A DNA stretch of 64,000 nucleotides from assembly GCA_041859875.1 (NCBI GenBank), contig JBFLFY010000007.1:1-64000 (forward strand), written 5' to 3'. This document shows positions 43,555-52,009 of the stretch, piece after piece (position 1 is the stretch's first letter; each line of letters starts with the position of its first letter). The position numbers and the translations under genes were made by a program. The notes under the pieces are model-generated. The model had not been told where the DNA came from and made no database searches. It saw only the letters and a list, made by a program, of their open reading frames with translations. This stretch comes from Thermocaproicibacter sp041859875 (GTDB taxonomy: Bacteria > Bacillota > Clostridia > Oscillospirales > Acutalibacteraceae).

Positions 43555-46385
43555 ATGTCTGCAAAGACCATATTTGTAAAAGGTGCCAGAGAGCACAATC
43601 TGAAGAACATTGATATTGAACTTCCGCGGGACAAGCTGATTGTTTTTACAGGACTTTCCGGTTCCGGAAAATCATCACTGGCATTTGACACAATTTATGC
43701 CGAGGGGCGGCGGCGCTATGTGGAATCCCTTTCCTCGTATGCGCGTCAGTTCCTCGGCCAGGTTGAAAAGCCGGATGTTGACTATATTGACGGGCTTTCT
43801 CCTGCAATCTCCATTGACCAGAAAACCACATCAAAGAATCCGCGCTCCACAGTGGGAACCGTAACGGAGATTTATGACTATTTGCGCCTTCTTTACGCAC
43901 GCATTGGTATTCCGCACTGCCCGGTGTGCGGCCGCGAAATTTGCCAGCAGACGGTAGACCAGATTGTAGACCAGGTGCTGTCGCTGCCCGAAGGGACAAA
44001 AGTTCTTATTCTCTCACCGGTTGTCCGTGCACGGAAAGGCGAACACCAGAAAAAACTGGATGCTGCACGGCGAAGCGGGTTTGTGCGTGTCCGCGCGGAT
44101 GGAATTCTTTATGACCTTTCGGAAAATATCCCGCTCGAAAAGAATAAAAAGCATACGATTGAAGTTGTAGTAGACCGGCTTGTTATCCACCCGGACATTC
44201 GTTCCAGACTGGCTGATTCGATTGAAACAGCCTCTTCGCTTTCCAGCGGACTCATTGTTGTAAATATTGTGGATGGGGAAGACCACCTGTTTTCGCAGAA
44301 TTATGCCTGCCCGGAGCACGGTATCAGTGTGGAAGAACTGACACCGCGGATGTTTTCATTTAACAGCCCGTTCGGCGCTTGCCCTAAATGTTCAGGCCTC
44401 GGCGTATTTATGAAAATTGACCCAAGCCGGATTATCCCGGACAAGTCCCTTTCCATTAACCAGGGAGGGCTGAAAGCCGGTGGATGGGCAATGGAGGGCA
44501 ATACCATTGCCGCCATGTACATGAATGCCCTTGCAAAGCGCTACCATTTTTCACTTGATACCCCGATTGAAAAACTTTCCCCGGAAATCGTCGATGTTCT
44601 TCTTTATGGTACAAAAGGTGAAAAAATAAAGGTCCAGCGGGAGGGCAGCTTCGGCCGAAGCACCTATGAAACCGAGTTTGAGGGCGTTATCAATAACCTG
44701 GAACGGCGCTTTCATGAAACGCAGAGCAACTGGATTCGTGATGAAATTCAAAATTATATGAGCGCGATTCCATGTGACGCCTGCCACGGAAAGCGTCTTT
44801 CGCCCATAAGCCTTGCTGTTACAGTAGGTGGAATCAACATTGCAGAATTCTGTGATATGTCGGTTTCCGACGCACTTGACTTTGCCAACAATCTCAAATT
44901 GACCGAGCGGGAAAACACAATCGCACGGCTTATCCTGAGAGAAATTAAAAGCCGCCTTGGCTTTCTGAAAAATGTCGGCCTCGAGTACCTCACACTTTCC
45001 CGTCCGGCTGGAACGCTTTCTGGCGGTGAGAGCCAGCGCATCCGCCTTGCTACACAGATTGGCTCTTCACTGACCGGCGTCCTTTATATTCTTGATGAGC
45101 CGAGCATCGGGCTTCATCAGCGCGACAATGCCAAGCTCCTCGCAACGCTGAAGCATCTGCGTGACCTTGGCAATACTGTTATTGTGGTAGAACATGATGA
45201 AGAAACCATGTGGGCTTCCGACTATATTGTCGACATCGGCCCGGGCGCCGGGGTCCACGGCGGCAAGGTCGTGTTCAGCGGAAAGGTACAGGATATTGTA
45301 AACTGCAAGGAATCTATTACTCTATTACCGGTCAGTACCTGAGCGGACGCAAAAAAGTGGAAGTGCCGGAAAAGCGCCGAAAGGGAAACGGGAAAAAGCT
45401 GAAAATCATCGGAGCTTCTCAGAACAATTTAAAAAACATCGATGTTTCAATCCCCCTCGGCACATTTGTCTGTGTCACGGGTGTTTCCGGTTCCGGAAAA
45501 TCGTCGCTTATTAATGAAATCCTGTACAAATACCTTGCAGCTGAGCTGAATGGGGCGAAATGTCACCCGGGAAATTTTAAAAAGATAACCGGGCTTTCGG
45601 CACTTGATAAAGTCATAGCAATCGATCAGTCGCCAATTGGCCGTACGCCGCGCTCCAACCCTGCAACTTACACCGGTGTGTTTAATGATATCCGAACTCT
45701 GTATGCTTCCACACAGGAAGCAAAGATGCATGGCTTTACTTCCAGCCGCTTTTCTTTTAATGTAAAGGGCGGCCGCTGCGAAGCCTGCCAGGGGGACGGC
45801 ATCATAAAGATTGAGATGAACTTTCTGCCGGATGTTTATGTTCCGTGCGAAGTCTGTAAGGGAAAACGCTACAATCGGGAAACTCTGGAAATAAAATATA
45901 AGGGCAAAAGCATTTATGATGTGCTTGAGATGACGGTGGAAGAAGGGCTTTCCTTCTTCAGCAGCATTCCAAAGATTGCTCGAAAACTGCAGACGCTGCA
46001 GGATGTCGGTTTGGGCTATATTAAAATAGGCCAGCCTGCAACGACTCTTTCCGGCGGTGAAGCACAGCGTGTAAAACTCGCCGCAGAACTTGGAAAACGT
46101 GCAACCGGCCGTACCATTTATCTTTTGGATGAACCGACGACAGGCCTGCATATTGCAGACGTTCACAAGTTGATTGACGTTCTTCAAAAACTGGTGGATG
46201 CCGGGAATACCGTGCTTGTGATTGAGCATAACCTTGATCTTATCAAAACGGCCGACTATATTATAGACCTTGGCCCGGAAGGCGGAAACGGCGGAGGGCA
46301 GATTGTAGCCTGCGGTACGCCGGAGCAGGTGGCAAAGGTTCCGGAATCCTATACTGGCCAATACCTGAAAAAGATGCTGAAATAA
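43555..46385 (+). pseudogene. uvrA: UvrABC excinuclease subunit A, frameshifted by an 8-bp tandem duplication
   Basis: UvrA is the damage-recognition ATPase of excision repair. The first frame (43555-45342, 595 codons) carries Walker A GLSGSGKSS, the UvrB-interaction region, the zinc motif CPVCGREIC, the first signature domain LSGGESQRIRLATQIG and Walker B YILDEPSIGLHQ. It then ends prematurely in LLPVST. The rest continues in another frame from about 45320 to 46385: GQYLSGRKKVEV, second Walker A GVSGSGKSS, zinc module CEACQGDG...CEVCKGKRYN, LSGGEAQRVKLAAELG and LLDEPTTGL. The break coincides with the exact duplication at 45313-45328. Deleting one 8-bp copy gives one 940-aa UvrA of normal length. 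No good internal start or SD serves the second part. SD GGAGG precedes the first ATG by 6 nt. It could be a real mutation, a reversible repeat-length variant or a sequence error. Confidence 0.9.
45313..45328. repeat. 8-bp tandem duplication (TCTATTAC)x2 inside uvrA
   Basis: Two adjacent exact copies at 45313-45320 and 45321-45328. Eight is not a multiple of three, so the second copy shifts the reading frame. With one copy the codons read E-S-I-T-G-Q-Y-L-S, the sequence expected of UvrA at this point. Confidence 0.95.
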
Positions 46386-46393
46386 AACTTCTG

Positions 46394-46425
46394 CGGACGC
46401 TCTGAAAAGGGTGTCCGTTTTTTTT
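46394..46425 (+). terminator. Intrinsic terminator 1 after uvrA
   Basis: A 7-bp stem (46394-46400 with 46411-46417, one wobble) followed by eight T. Confidence 0.75.
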
Positions 46426-46429
46426 AACG

Positions 46430-46462
46430 GCACAGGCGGAATTTTTCTGCCTGTGCTTTTTC
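46430..46462 (+). terminator. Intrinsic terminator 2 after uvrA
   Basis: A perfect 8-bp stem (46430-46437 with 46449-46456) followed by TTTTTC. The tandem pair insulates the DNA-repair operon from the sporulation operon. Confidence 0.75.
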
Positions 46463-46551
46463 TTTGCAAACATGTCCGCTTTTCTTTTGGAAAGGTTCTA
46501 ACGCAGGAACTTTGTCCATAAGTATGTTGTGTGAAGGGAGAGGACAAGGCA

Positions 46552-47571
46552 ATGAATCAGCAGAAAGAAAAACGCTTTGACTCCGCAGCGGAAGGGGTAT
46601 GCGAAAGAATCCACCGCTGCCTTGTAGCTTTGCCCGCTGATATAAAAGGGCAAACTCAGGAAATCCGGCTGCGCATCAACCGCCCGGTGACCATAAGCTG
46701 CCCCAATGGAATTTATTTTGTAAAAGGAAACGGCGGCATTGGGTGTCTTGCCGGCCGGGACAGCGTAATAGCGGAAAAACCAGATTTGGAAGAGAGTTTC
46801 CGTATTCTGTGCGGGAATTCCGTTTACAGCCATGAAACAGAAATTCGGAGCGGATATATCACACTGCGCGGTGGTCATCGTGCCGGTATCAGCGGTACGG
46901 CTGTTTTTCAGAATGGAGCTATTTCCGGCATGAAAGATATTTCATCCATTAATATCCGCGTTGCACGTGAAGTGCCTGGCTGTGCCGACAAACTATTGGA
47001 TTGCCTGAGGGATTCTTTAAGCGGGGGCCTCCTCCTTGCAGGGCCGCCTTCCAGCGGGAAAACGACGCTGCTGCGTGATATTGCACGGCAGCTTTCCAGT
47101 GGAACAAGAGGCAATATCCGCAAGGTCGCTGTTGTTGATGAACGCGGTGAAATTGCCGGCACGTTTCATGGTGTACCGCAGAATAATATCGGCCTTTGCT
47201 GCGATGTACTGGACGGCTATCCCAAAGCGGAAGGAATCCTCATGGCGGTTCGCTCTCTTTCGCCGCAGTACATTATCTGCGATGAGCTGGGCTCGGAAGA
47301 AGAAACTCGTGCGGTAGAGCAAAGCCTGAATGCAGGTGTCAGCATCATTGCCAGCATCCATGCCGGCAGTATGAAAGAACTGTGCCGCCGCAGGCAGGCT
47401 GCTGCCCTTCTGCAAACGGGTGCTTTTACCTCTGCTGTGCTTTTGCGGGGCTCCGAGTCGCCGGGAAGCGTCGAAAAAATTTACAGGGCAGGTGATCTAC
47501 TTGCTGAAGCTGATCGGCGCGCTTCTCCTGATTGCCGCGGGGTCACTCGCGGGCTATATGGAATCGCATAA
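46552..47571 (+). CDS. spoIIIAA: Stage III sporulation protein AA
   Basis: A 339-aa secretion-type ATPase thought to power the feeding-tube complex from mother cell to forespore. N-terminal IRLRINRPVTISC and SGYITLRGGHRAGISG are followed by Walker A AGPPSSGKTTLLRDIA (about 162-177), VVDERGEIAG and YIICDELGSEEE. ATG at 46552 is preferred (GAGG 8 nt upstream) over a GTG at 46531. The C terminus overlaps spoIIIAB by about 71 nt. No sigma-E promoter could be pinned down by eye. Confidence 0.95.
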   Translation: MNQQKEKRFDSAAEGVCERIHRCLVALPADIKGQTQEIRLRINRPVTISCPNGIYFVKGNGGIGCLAGRDSVIAEKPDLEESFRILCGNSVYSHETEIRSGYITLRGGHRAGISGTAVFQNGAISGMKDISSINIRVAREVPGCADKLLDCLRDSLSGGLLLAGPPSSGKTTLLRDIARQLSSGTRGNIRKVAVVDERGEIAGTFHGVPQNNIGLCCDVLDGYPKAEGILMAVRSLSPQYIICDELGSEEETRAVEQSLNAGVSIIASIHAGSMKELCRRRQAAALLQTGAFTSAVLLRGSESPGSVEKIYRAGDLLAEADRRASPDCRGVTRGLYGIA

Positions 47572-47995
47572 ACTGGAGCTTCGGGTTGAAAAGCTTGAGG
47601 CATTTCTTCGTTTCCTTTCGGCGGCATGTGCTGAGATACGGTATTCATCTATGCCGGTCGCGTCCATTTTACAGTCACACAGCGAGGGAATTAGCTTCTT
47701 TTCAAAAATAAAAGGAGAGGATGCAAAAAAGGACTGGCTTTCCACGTGGAACGGAGCCGTTTCGGAATATGCGCCAGGCGAAGGCTTTTCGCAGAAAGAC
47801 GTGGAACTCCTGAAAGGCTTTGGCGCAGGTTTCGGCACAAGCGATACACAGGGTCAACTGGCGCATTTCAGCCTTTACCAAAATCTTGCGTCGGCTGCAC
47901 TGAAGGGCGCAAGGGAAGACCGCAGCAGGAAATCTAAATTATATCTGATGCTCGGCATTTTCGGGGGCATTTCCGCCGCTATTTTGCTGTGCTGA
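47501..47995 (+). CDS. spoIIIAB: Stage III sporulation protein AB
   Basis: A 164-aa protein of the SpoIIIA complex, remotely like type II/IV secretion inner-membrane proteins. The N-terminal helix KLIGALLLIAAGSLAGYM and ELRVEKLEAFLRFLSAACAEIRYS match the family, and a C-terminal membrane segment ends the protein. The probable start is TTG at 47501 (AGGTG 6 nt upstream), inside the end of spoIIIAA. GTG at 47492 is an alternative. The length fits the usual ~170 aa. Confidence 0.88.
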   Translation: MLKLIGALLLIAAGSLAGYMESHKLELRVEKLEAFLRFLSAACAEIRYSSMPVASILQSHSEGISFFSKIKGEDAKKDWLSTWNGAVSEYAPGEGFSQKDVELLKGFGAGFGTSDTQGQLAHFSLYQNLASAALKGAREDRSRKSKLYLMLGIFGGISAAILLC

Positions 47996-48011
47996 AATCG
48001 GAGGAATTAAA

Positions 48012-48206
48012 ATGAGTGTGGATTTGATTTTCAAAATTGCCGCCATCGGCATTATCGTTGCCGTTTTAAATCAGCTTTTAATCCGTTCCGGTCGGGAAGA
48101 TCAGGCTATGATGACAACCATTGCAGGGTTGATTGTTGTGCTGATGATGATTATTCAGCAAATCAGCATCCTGTTTAAGTCAATCAAATCCATTTTTGGG
48201 CTTTGA
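48012..48206 (+). CDS. spoIIIAC: Stage III sporulation protein AC
   Basis: A 64-aa protein with two membrane helices, the usual size of SpoIIIAC. VDLIFKIAAIGIIVAVLNQL is the conserved first helix. GGAGG lies 7 nt before the ATG, 16 nt after spoIIIAB. Confidence 0.92.
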   Translation: MSVDLIFKIAAIGIIVAVLNQLLIRSGREDQAMMTTIAGLIVVLMMIIQQISILFKSIKSIFGL

Positions 48207-48209
48207 ACA

Positions 48210-48599
48210 ATGAATGTTATTGGAATTGCCGGGATAGCAATCTGTGCCGCAGTGATAGCAGCCACACTGCGAAGGTATCACCAGGAGTACGCCATTCTGG
48301 TCAGCATAGCGGCCGGCATTGTAATTCTGCTGAGCCTTCTTTCCAGCATTTCACCAGCAATTCGGCAGATTAGCACGCTGCTTTCCACCGCTGGGCTGGA
48401 ACCGGATTATGCCGTTATCTTGTTTAAAACCATCGGCATTTGCTTTTTGGCACAGTTTGCGGCGGATTCCTGCCGAGATGCCGGCGAAAATGCCCTTGCT
48501 GCCAAAGTGGAATTGGCAGGGAAACTTGCTATTGTAGTTCTAGCCCTGCCGCTTTTTGAAAAGATTGCGCAGACGGCAACAGGCCTGATACGAGGATGA
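48210..48599 (+). CDS. spoIIIAD: Stage III sporulation protein AD
   Basis: A 129-aa protein with about four membrane helices. AAVIAATLRRYHQEYAILVSI near the start and FAADSCRDAGENALAAKVELAGK (residues ~85-107) are characteristic. It lacks an SD and starts 3 nt after spoIIIAC, so it depends on coupling. The stop overlaps spoIIIAE. Confidence 0.92.
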   Translation: MNVIGIAGIAICAAVIAATLRRYHQEYAILVSIAAGIVILLSLLSSISPAIRQISTLLSTAGLEPDYAVILFKTIGICFLAQFAADSCRDAGENALAAKVELAGKLAIVVLALPLFEKIAQTATGLIRG

Positions 48600-49783
48600 A
48601 AAAGAAAGAGGAAAACGGAAAGATGATGAAAAAAATAATCTGCTTTCTTTTCCTTTTGGCTGCTGCTTTTTCGCTTTGCACGGAAGCACACGCTGAAACA
48701 GTTGGTGCTTCGCAGCCGGATTACAGCAGCTGCAACAGCGAGCTCGCTGAGCAGAGCGGAGCAGCAAACCTGCCGGACAAACTGCCAGAGCAAACGAAAA
48801 AAATGCTTCAGGGGCTCGGTGTCGATGGTTCCAACTGGTCTTCCGTTACATCCATAACCCCGCAGAATTATTTTCAAAAAATTCTTTCTGTGTTCTCTGG
48901 CCAGCTGAAGCATCCGCTTCGGGTATTCGCCTCGGCTGTTTCCATTATCCTTTTGTGTGCTTTGATTAGCGGCATGAAACTTTCATTTGGAGAAAAGCCG
49001 CTGGGTGGGGTAGTAGGCACCGTTGGGACGCTGTGTATGTGCGCTGTGATTATACAGCCCATTGTTTCCTGTATTTCAGATGCAGCGGAAGTTTTGAAAG
49101 CCTCTTCTGCTTTTTTACTCGCGTGTGTTCCGGTGCTTACGGCGGTTATGGCTGCGGCGGGGCAAGCTGTTACAGCCGGTTCCTACCACGTTTTGATGAT
49201 TGCGGTGGGGAATGCGGTCTCGCTTTTTGCCTCAACTTTCTTAGTGCCTATGATGAATATATTTCTTGCCCTTTCCGTCGTTTCATCTGTTTCGCCGGGA
49301 ATCCATCTGAATGGTTTTTGCAGCGTTCTGAACAAAATTGTTAAATGGATTATGGGACTCGGCATGACGCTGTTCACCGGTCTTGTTACCACACACTCCC
49401 TTGTCGCCGCTTCTCAGGACAGTACGACAGCCAAAGCCGCTAAATTTGTTGTGGGCAGTTTTGTACCGGTTGTAGGCAGTGCCCTTGGTGAAGCACTGAA
49501 CACGGTTTCCGGCTGTGTAAAGATGCTGAAGTCCGGCATAGGGGCATTTGGGCTGCTTGCGGGGCTGCTCATTTTTCTTCCGGTCCTTGCGGAATGTATG
49601 CTTTGGATTATTACGCTGATGCTATGCTCCGGCATAAGCCAGGTCTTTGAACTGGATGGTATTACAGGCTTACTAAAAGCCGCATCGGATGTTGTTTCCA
49701 CTATGCTTTCAATTCTGCTCTGCTGTATGACCGTTCTGATTATTTCTACGGTCATCATGCTTTTAATAGGAGGGGCAACATGA
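48596..49783 (+). CDS. spoIIIAE: Stage III sporulation protein AE
   Basis: A 395-aa protein with an N-terminal signal-like helix (about 12-27, ending EAHA) and about seven membrane segments after residue ~100. ALISGMKLSFGEKPLGG and the following transmembrane blocks fit SpoIIIAE. The ATG overlaps the spoIIIAD stop; an ATG ten codons later has a better-placed GAGG, so the true start may be there. Confidence 0.92.
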   Translation: MKKKEENGKMMKKIICFLFLLAAAFSLCTEAHAETVGASQPDYSSCNSELAEQSGAANLPDKLPEQTKKMLQGLGVDGSNWSSVTSITPQNYFQKILSVFSGQLKHPLRVFASAVSIILLCALISGMKLSFGEKPLGGVVGTVGTLCMCAVIIQPIVSCISDAAEVLKASSAFLLACVPVLTAVMAAAGQAVTAGSYHVLMIAVGNAVSLFASTFLVPMMNIFLALSVVSSVSPGIHLNGFCSVLNKIVKWIMGLGMTLFTGLVTTHSLVAASQDSTTAKAAKFVVGSFVPVVGSALGEALNTVSGCVKMLKSGIGAFGLLAGLLIFLPVLAECMLWIITLMLCSGISQVFELDGITGLLKAASDVVSTMLSILLCCMTVLIISTVIMLLIGGAT

Positions 49784-50262
49784 AAGAGATTCAGCAGTGG
49801 ACAGCGGTTATTTGCTTGGCGGCGCTTACCGCAACGCTGGCACAGTGGCTTCTGCCGCCCGGTTCCATGGAACGCATGGGAAAATTTATTGTTGGCGCTT
49901 TCATTGTCTGCGTTATGATTTCACCAATCTCAAAATTTGTGCCGCAGGCGAATCTGGCTCTTTCAGAATCAACTGGTCCCGAAAAGCAGCAAAGCGAGCA
50001 GATTGAAAACACAGTTGAAAGCCAGGTCGAGGAAGAATCCAGAAAGAGTATTACAGGCCTTGTAACGGCTGAACTAAGCCGTATCGGCATGAAATGCAAA
50101 AATGTTCAGGTCACCATGGATAGAAACAAAGATGGCCGCATATCAATTACTAAAGTGATTGTCTGCCTGAACAGTAAAAATGCAGCTGATGCACAGACGG
50201 CAAAAGAATATCTTGAAAAAGAGCTTCAGCTAAAGACGGAGGTCGTTTTAAATGGCGGCTGA
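49780..50262 (+). CDS. spoIIIAF: Stage III sporulation protein AF
   Basis: A 160-aa protein with two N-terminal membrane helices (about 8-50), then a soluble domain, with Gln/Glu-rich helix QQSEQIENTVESQVEEE in between. The ATG overlaps spoIIIAE by 4 nt. Confidence 0.9.
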   Translation: MKEIQQWTAVICLAALTATLAQWLLPPGSMERMGKFIVGAFIVCVMISPISKFVPQANLALSESTGPEKQQSEQIENTVESQVEEESRKSITGLVTAELSRIGMKCKNVQVTMDRNKDGRISITKVIVCLNSKNAADAQTAKEYLEKELQLKTEVVLNGG

Positions 50263-50860
50263 AAAAGACAAGACGGAAGGAAAAACAAAGGCGCTGTTTC
50301 AAAGGCTCGCAGAAAATAATACCTGCCGAAGAATCATTGTGTGGGCCGGTATTCTGGGTATTGCACTCATCCTGATTTCCGGAAATTTGAAAAGCTACAG
50401 CACGCCGGTATCAGCGGGTACAGCATCGTCCTCTTCGTCGGTGCATCCAGTTCTTTCGGCAGAAGCCTACGAACAGCAGATGGCAAAACAGCTTTCTGAC
50501 ATCGTTTCACAGATTGACGGAGTTGGCCGTGCACAGGTTATGGTAACTTTGGAGCAGACTTCACAAAATGTTTACGCTACACAGGAAAAAACAAGTGACC
50601 AGCAGACAAGTGAAAATGCGGAAAGCGGAAGCGGAAAGCAAGAAACTAACAACAGCGACGAAAAGAACTATTTAATCGTAAAAGATGAAAACGGCACAGA
50701 GCGTACGGTTCCGGTAACAGAAATCCAGCCGTTGGTAAAAGGCGTTGTTGTTGTCTGCGACGGCGGAGGCGACCCGAAAGTGCAGCAAAGCATCACTGAT
50801 GCTGTTACAACAGCTTTGCATATCTCATCCACACGGGTATGCGTTATAAAGGCAAAATAA
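50252..50860 (+). CDS. spoIIIAG: Stage III sporulation protein AG
   Basis: A 202-aa protein: one membrane helix (about 28-46), a Ser/Thr-rich linker and a ring-forming domain beginning YEQQMAKQLSDIVSQIDGVG, the ring-building motif shared with FliF/EscJ-type proteins. KGVVVVCDGGGDPKVQQSIT lies near the end. It forms the large ring of the mother cell-forespore channel. GGAGG precedes the ATG by 9 nt; it overlaps spoIIIAF by 11 nt. Confidence 0.95.
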   Translation: MAAEKDKTEGKTKALFQRLAENNTCRRIIVWAGILGIALILISGNLKSYSTPVSAGTASSSSSVHPVLSAEAYEQQMAKQLSDIVSQIDGVGRAQVMVTLEQTSQNVYATQEKTSDQQTSENAESGSGKQETNNSDEKNYLIVKDENGTERTVPVTEIQPLVKGVVVVCDGGGDPKVQQSITDAVTTALHISSTRVCVIKAK

Positions 50861-50885
50861 TATTAAGGTCAGGGGGAATCAAGTT

Positions 50886-51482
50886 ATGACAATGGGCAAA
50901 CGGCAGTTGGTGCTTGCTGCTTTGGTTGTTGCACTCGGGGCAGCTGTATACCTTAACTGCGTATTTTCCGGCAACGGTGCACAGAAGCTTCCAGCTACAC
51001 AGGCCGTTGCATCCGGTACGGATCGGCAGTTTGGGCAAACACTGCTGGTCAATGCAAGTGCTGCTTCGGCAAGCAAAAAGGCCATTTCCACGCCTGGTAA
51101 AACAACTGCTGCCAAAACCGCAGTTTCCGGCACAGACGACTATTTCAGCCAGGCAAGACTTTCTCGGCAGAAGGCTCAGGATACTGCAAAAGAAGACATT
51201 ACGAAACTTCTGGAAGACACCAAGGCAAACACTGCTGTGAAAAAAGATGCCGTGACAAAAGCTGCCGTGATTACACAGAATCTTCTGCGTGAAGCAGATA
51301 TTGAAACACTTGTAAAAGCAAAAGGGTATCAGGACTGCATTGCAACATTGAATAATGACCAGTGCAATGTTATTGTAAAGACAAAAACGCCAAAGCAGAG
51401 TGACGCCATTGTAATACAGGATATTGTAGCAGGGCAGACTGGCCTTTCTTTCGACAAAATAAAAATTATTGAGCGTACGTAG
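50886..51482 (+). CDS. spoIIIAH: Stage III sporulation protein AH
   Basis: A 198-aa protein with an N-terminal membrane helix (about 8-26), a variable Ala/Thr-rich stretch, then the EscJ-like domain with QNLLREADIETLVKAKGYQD (about 138-157) that binds forespore SpoIIQ in other sporeformers. It is the last gene of the spoIIIA operon. No terminator lies directly behind it before the nusB promoter. Confidence 0.93.
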   Translation: MTMGKRQLVLAALVVALGAAVYLNCVFSGNGAQKLPATQAVASGTDRQFGQTLLVNASAASASKKAISTPGKTTAAKTAVSGTDDYFSQARLSRQKAQDTAKEDITKLLEDTKANTAVKKDAVTKAAVITQNLLREADIETLVKAKGYQDCIATLNNDQCNVIVKTKTPKQSDAIVIQDIVAGQTGLSFDKIKIIERT

Positions 51483-51510
51483 TTGAGTTTACGGGGAAAT
51501 GTGGTATAAT
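51483..51510 (+). promoter_or_regulatory. Promoter of the nusB operon
   Basis: TTGAGT (51483-51488), 16-nt spacer, exact TATAAT (51505-51510). A perfect dyad ACGGGG (51491-51496) / CCCCGT (51513-51518) brackets the -10 box and could be an operator. Confidence 0.6.
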
Positions 51511-51552
51511 AACCCCGTGGAAGCTTGAAAATTTGCAGCGGATTTTTTACAG

Positions 51553-51580
51553 TCCTCCACATTCGTGGAGGATTTTTTTT
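51553..51580 (+). terminator. Terminator/attenuator in the nusB leader
   Basis: A perfect 8-bp stem (51553-51560 with 51565-51572, loop ATTC) followed by eight T. It lies about 36 nt after the predicted nusB start site and 21 nt before the nusB ATG. It may end spoIIIA transcripts, attenuate nusB, or both. Confidence 0.8.
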
Positions 51581-51601
51581 ATCCGAAAACCGGAGGATTT
51601 T

Positions 51602-52009
51602 ATGAATCGTAGAAAATTGCGTGAGCAGGCGTTTGTGTTGATTTTCGAAAGAAGTTTCAGCCATGAAACAACCCGCTCTATTATAGACACAGCAGAGATG
51701 TCAGAAGAAGTTCATATTGGAGAATTTGCTGAAAAAACTGCGTGCGGCGTTGAGGAACATGAAGTGGAAATAGATGCCGTAATTCAAAAGTATATCCGCG
51801 GGTGGACGTTCAGCCGCCTTTCAAAAGTTTCCCTTGCGCTTTTGAGGCTTGCGCTGTATGAGATGAAGTTTGAGCCGGATATGCCCATAAGCGTTTCCAT
51901 TAACGAAGCTGTAAGCCTTGCAAAAAAATATGGCGGTGAGGAAGATGCGCCGTTTATAAACGGTGTTCTTGGCTCTGCCGCAAAAGAGATTGGTGAAAAA
52001 AATGCCTGA
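51602..52009 (+). CDS. nusB: Transcription antitermination factor NusB
   Basis: A 135-aa all-helical RNA-binding factor that with S10 promotes rRNA antitermination. N-terminal RRKLREQAFVLIFERSF; ISVSINEAVSLAKKYGGEEDAPFINGVLG near the C terminus is split by a flexible turn and is characteristic. GGAGG lies 5 nt before the ATG. Its stop overlaps the following gene by 8 nt. Confidence 0.94.
   Translation: MNRRKLREQAFVLIFERSFSHETTRSIIDTAEMSEEVHIGEFAEKTACGVEEHEVEIDAVIQKYIRGWTFSRLSKVSLALLRLALYEMKFEPDMPISVSINEAVSLAKKYGGEEDAPFINGVLGSAAKEIGEKNA

Noticed and set aside
45290..45345. Programmed frameshifting in uvrA
   Set aside because: No slippery heptamer with downstream pseudoknot is apparent, UvrA is not known to use frameshifting, and the exact 8-bp duplication fully explains the break.
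45447..46547. Long antisense reading frame (about 366 codons) opposite uvrA
   Set aside because: It mirrors the coding strand of uvrA, has no SD or family motif and crosses the two terminators. Similar long antisense frames opposite aconitase (32531-33337) and tmcAL (36991-37971) were rejected for the same reasons.
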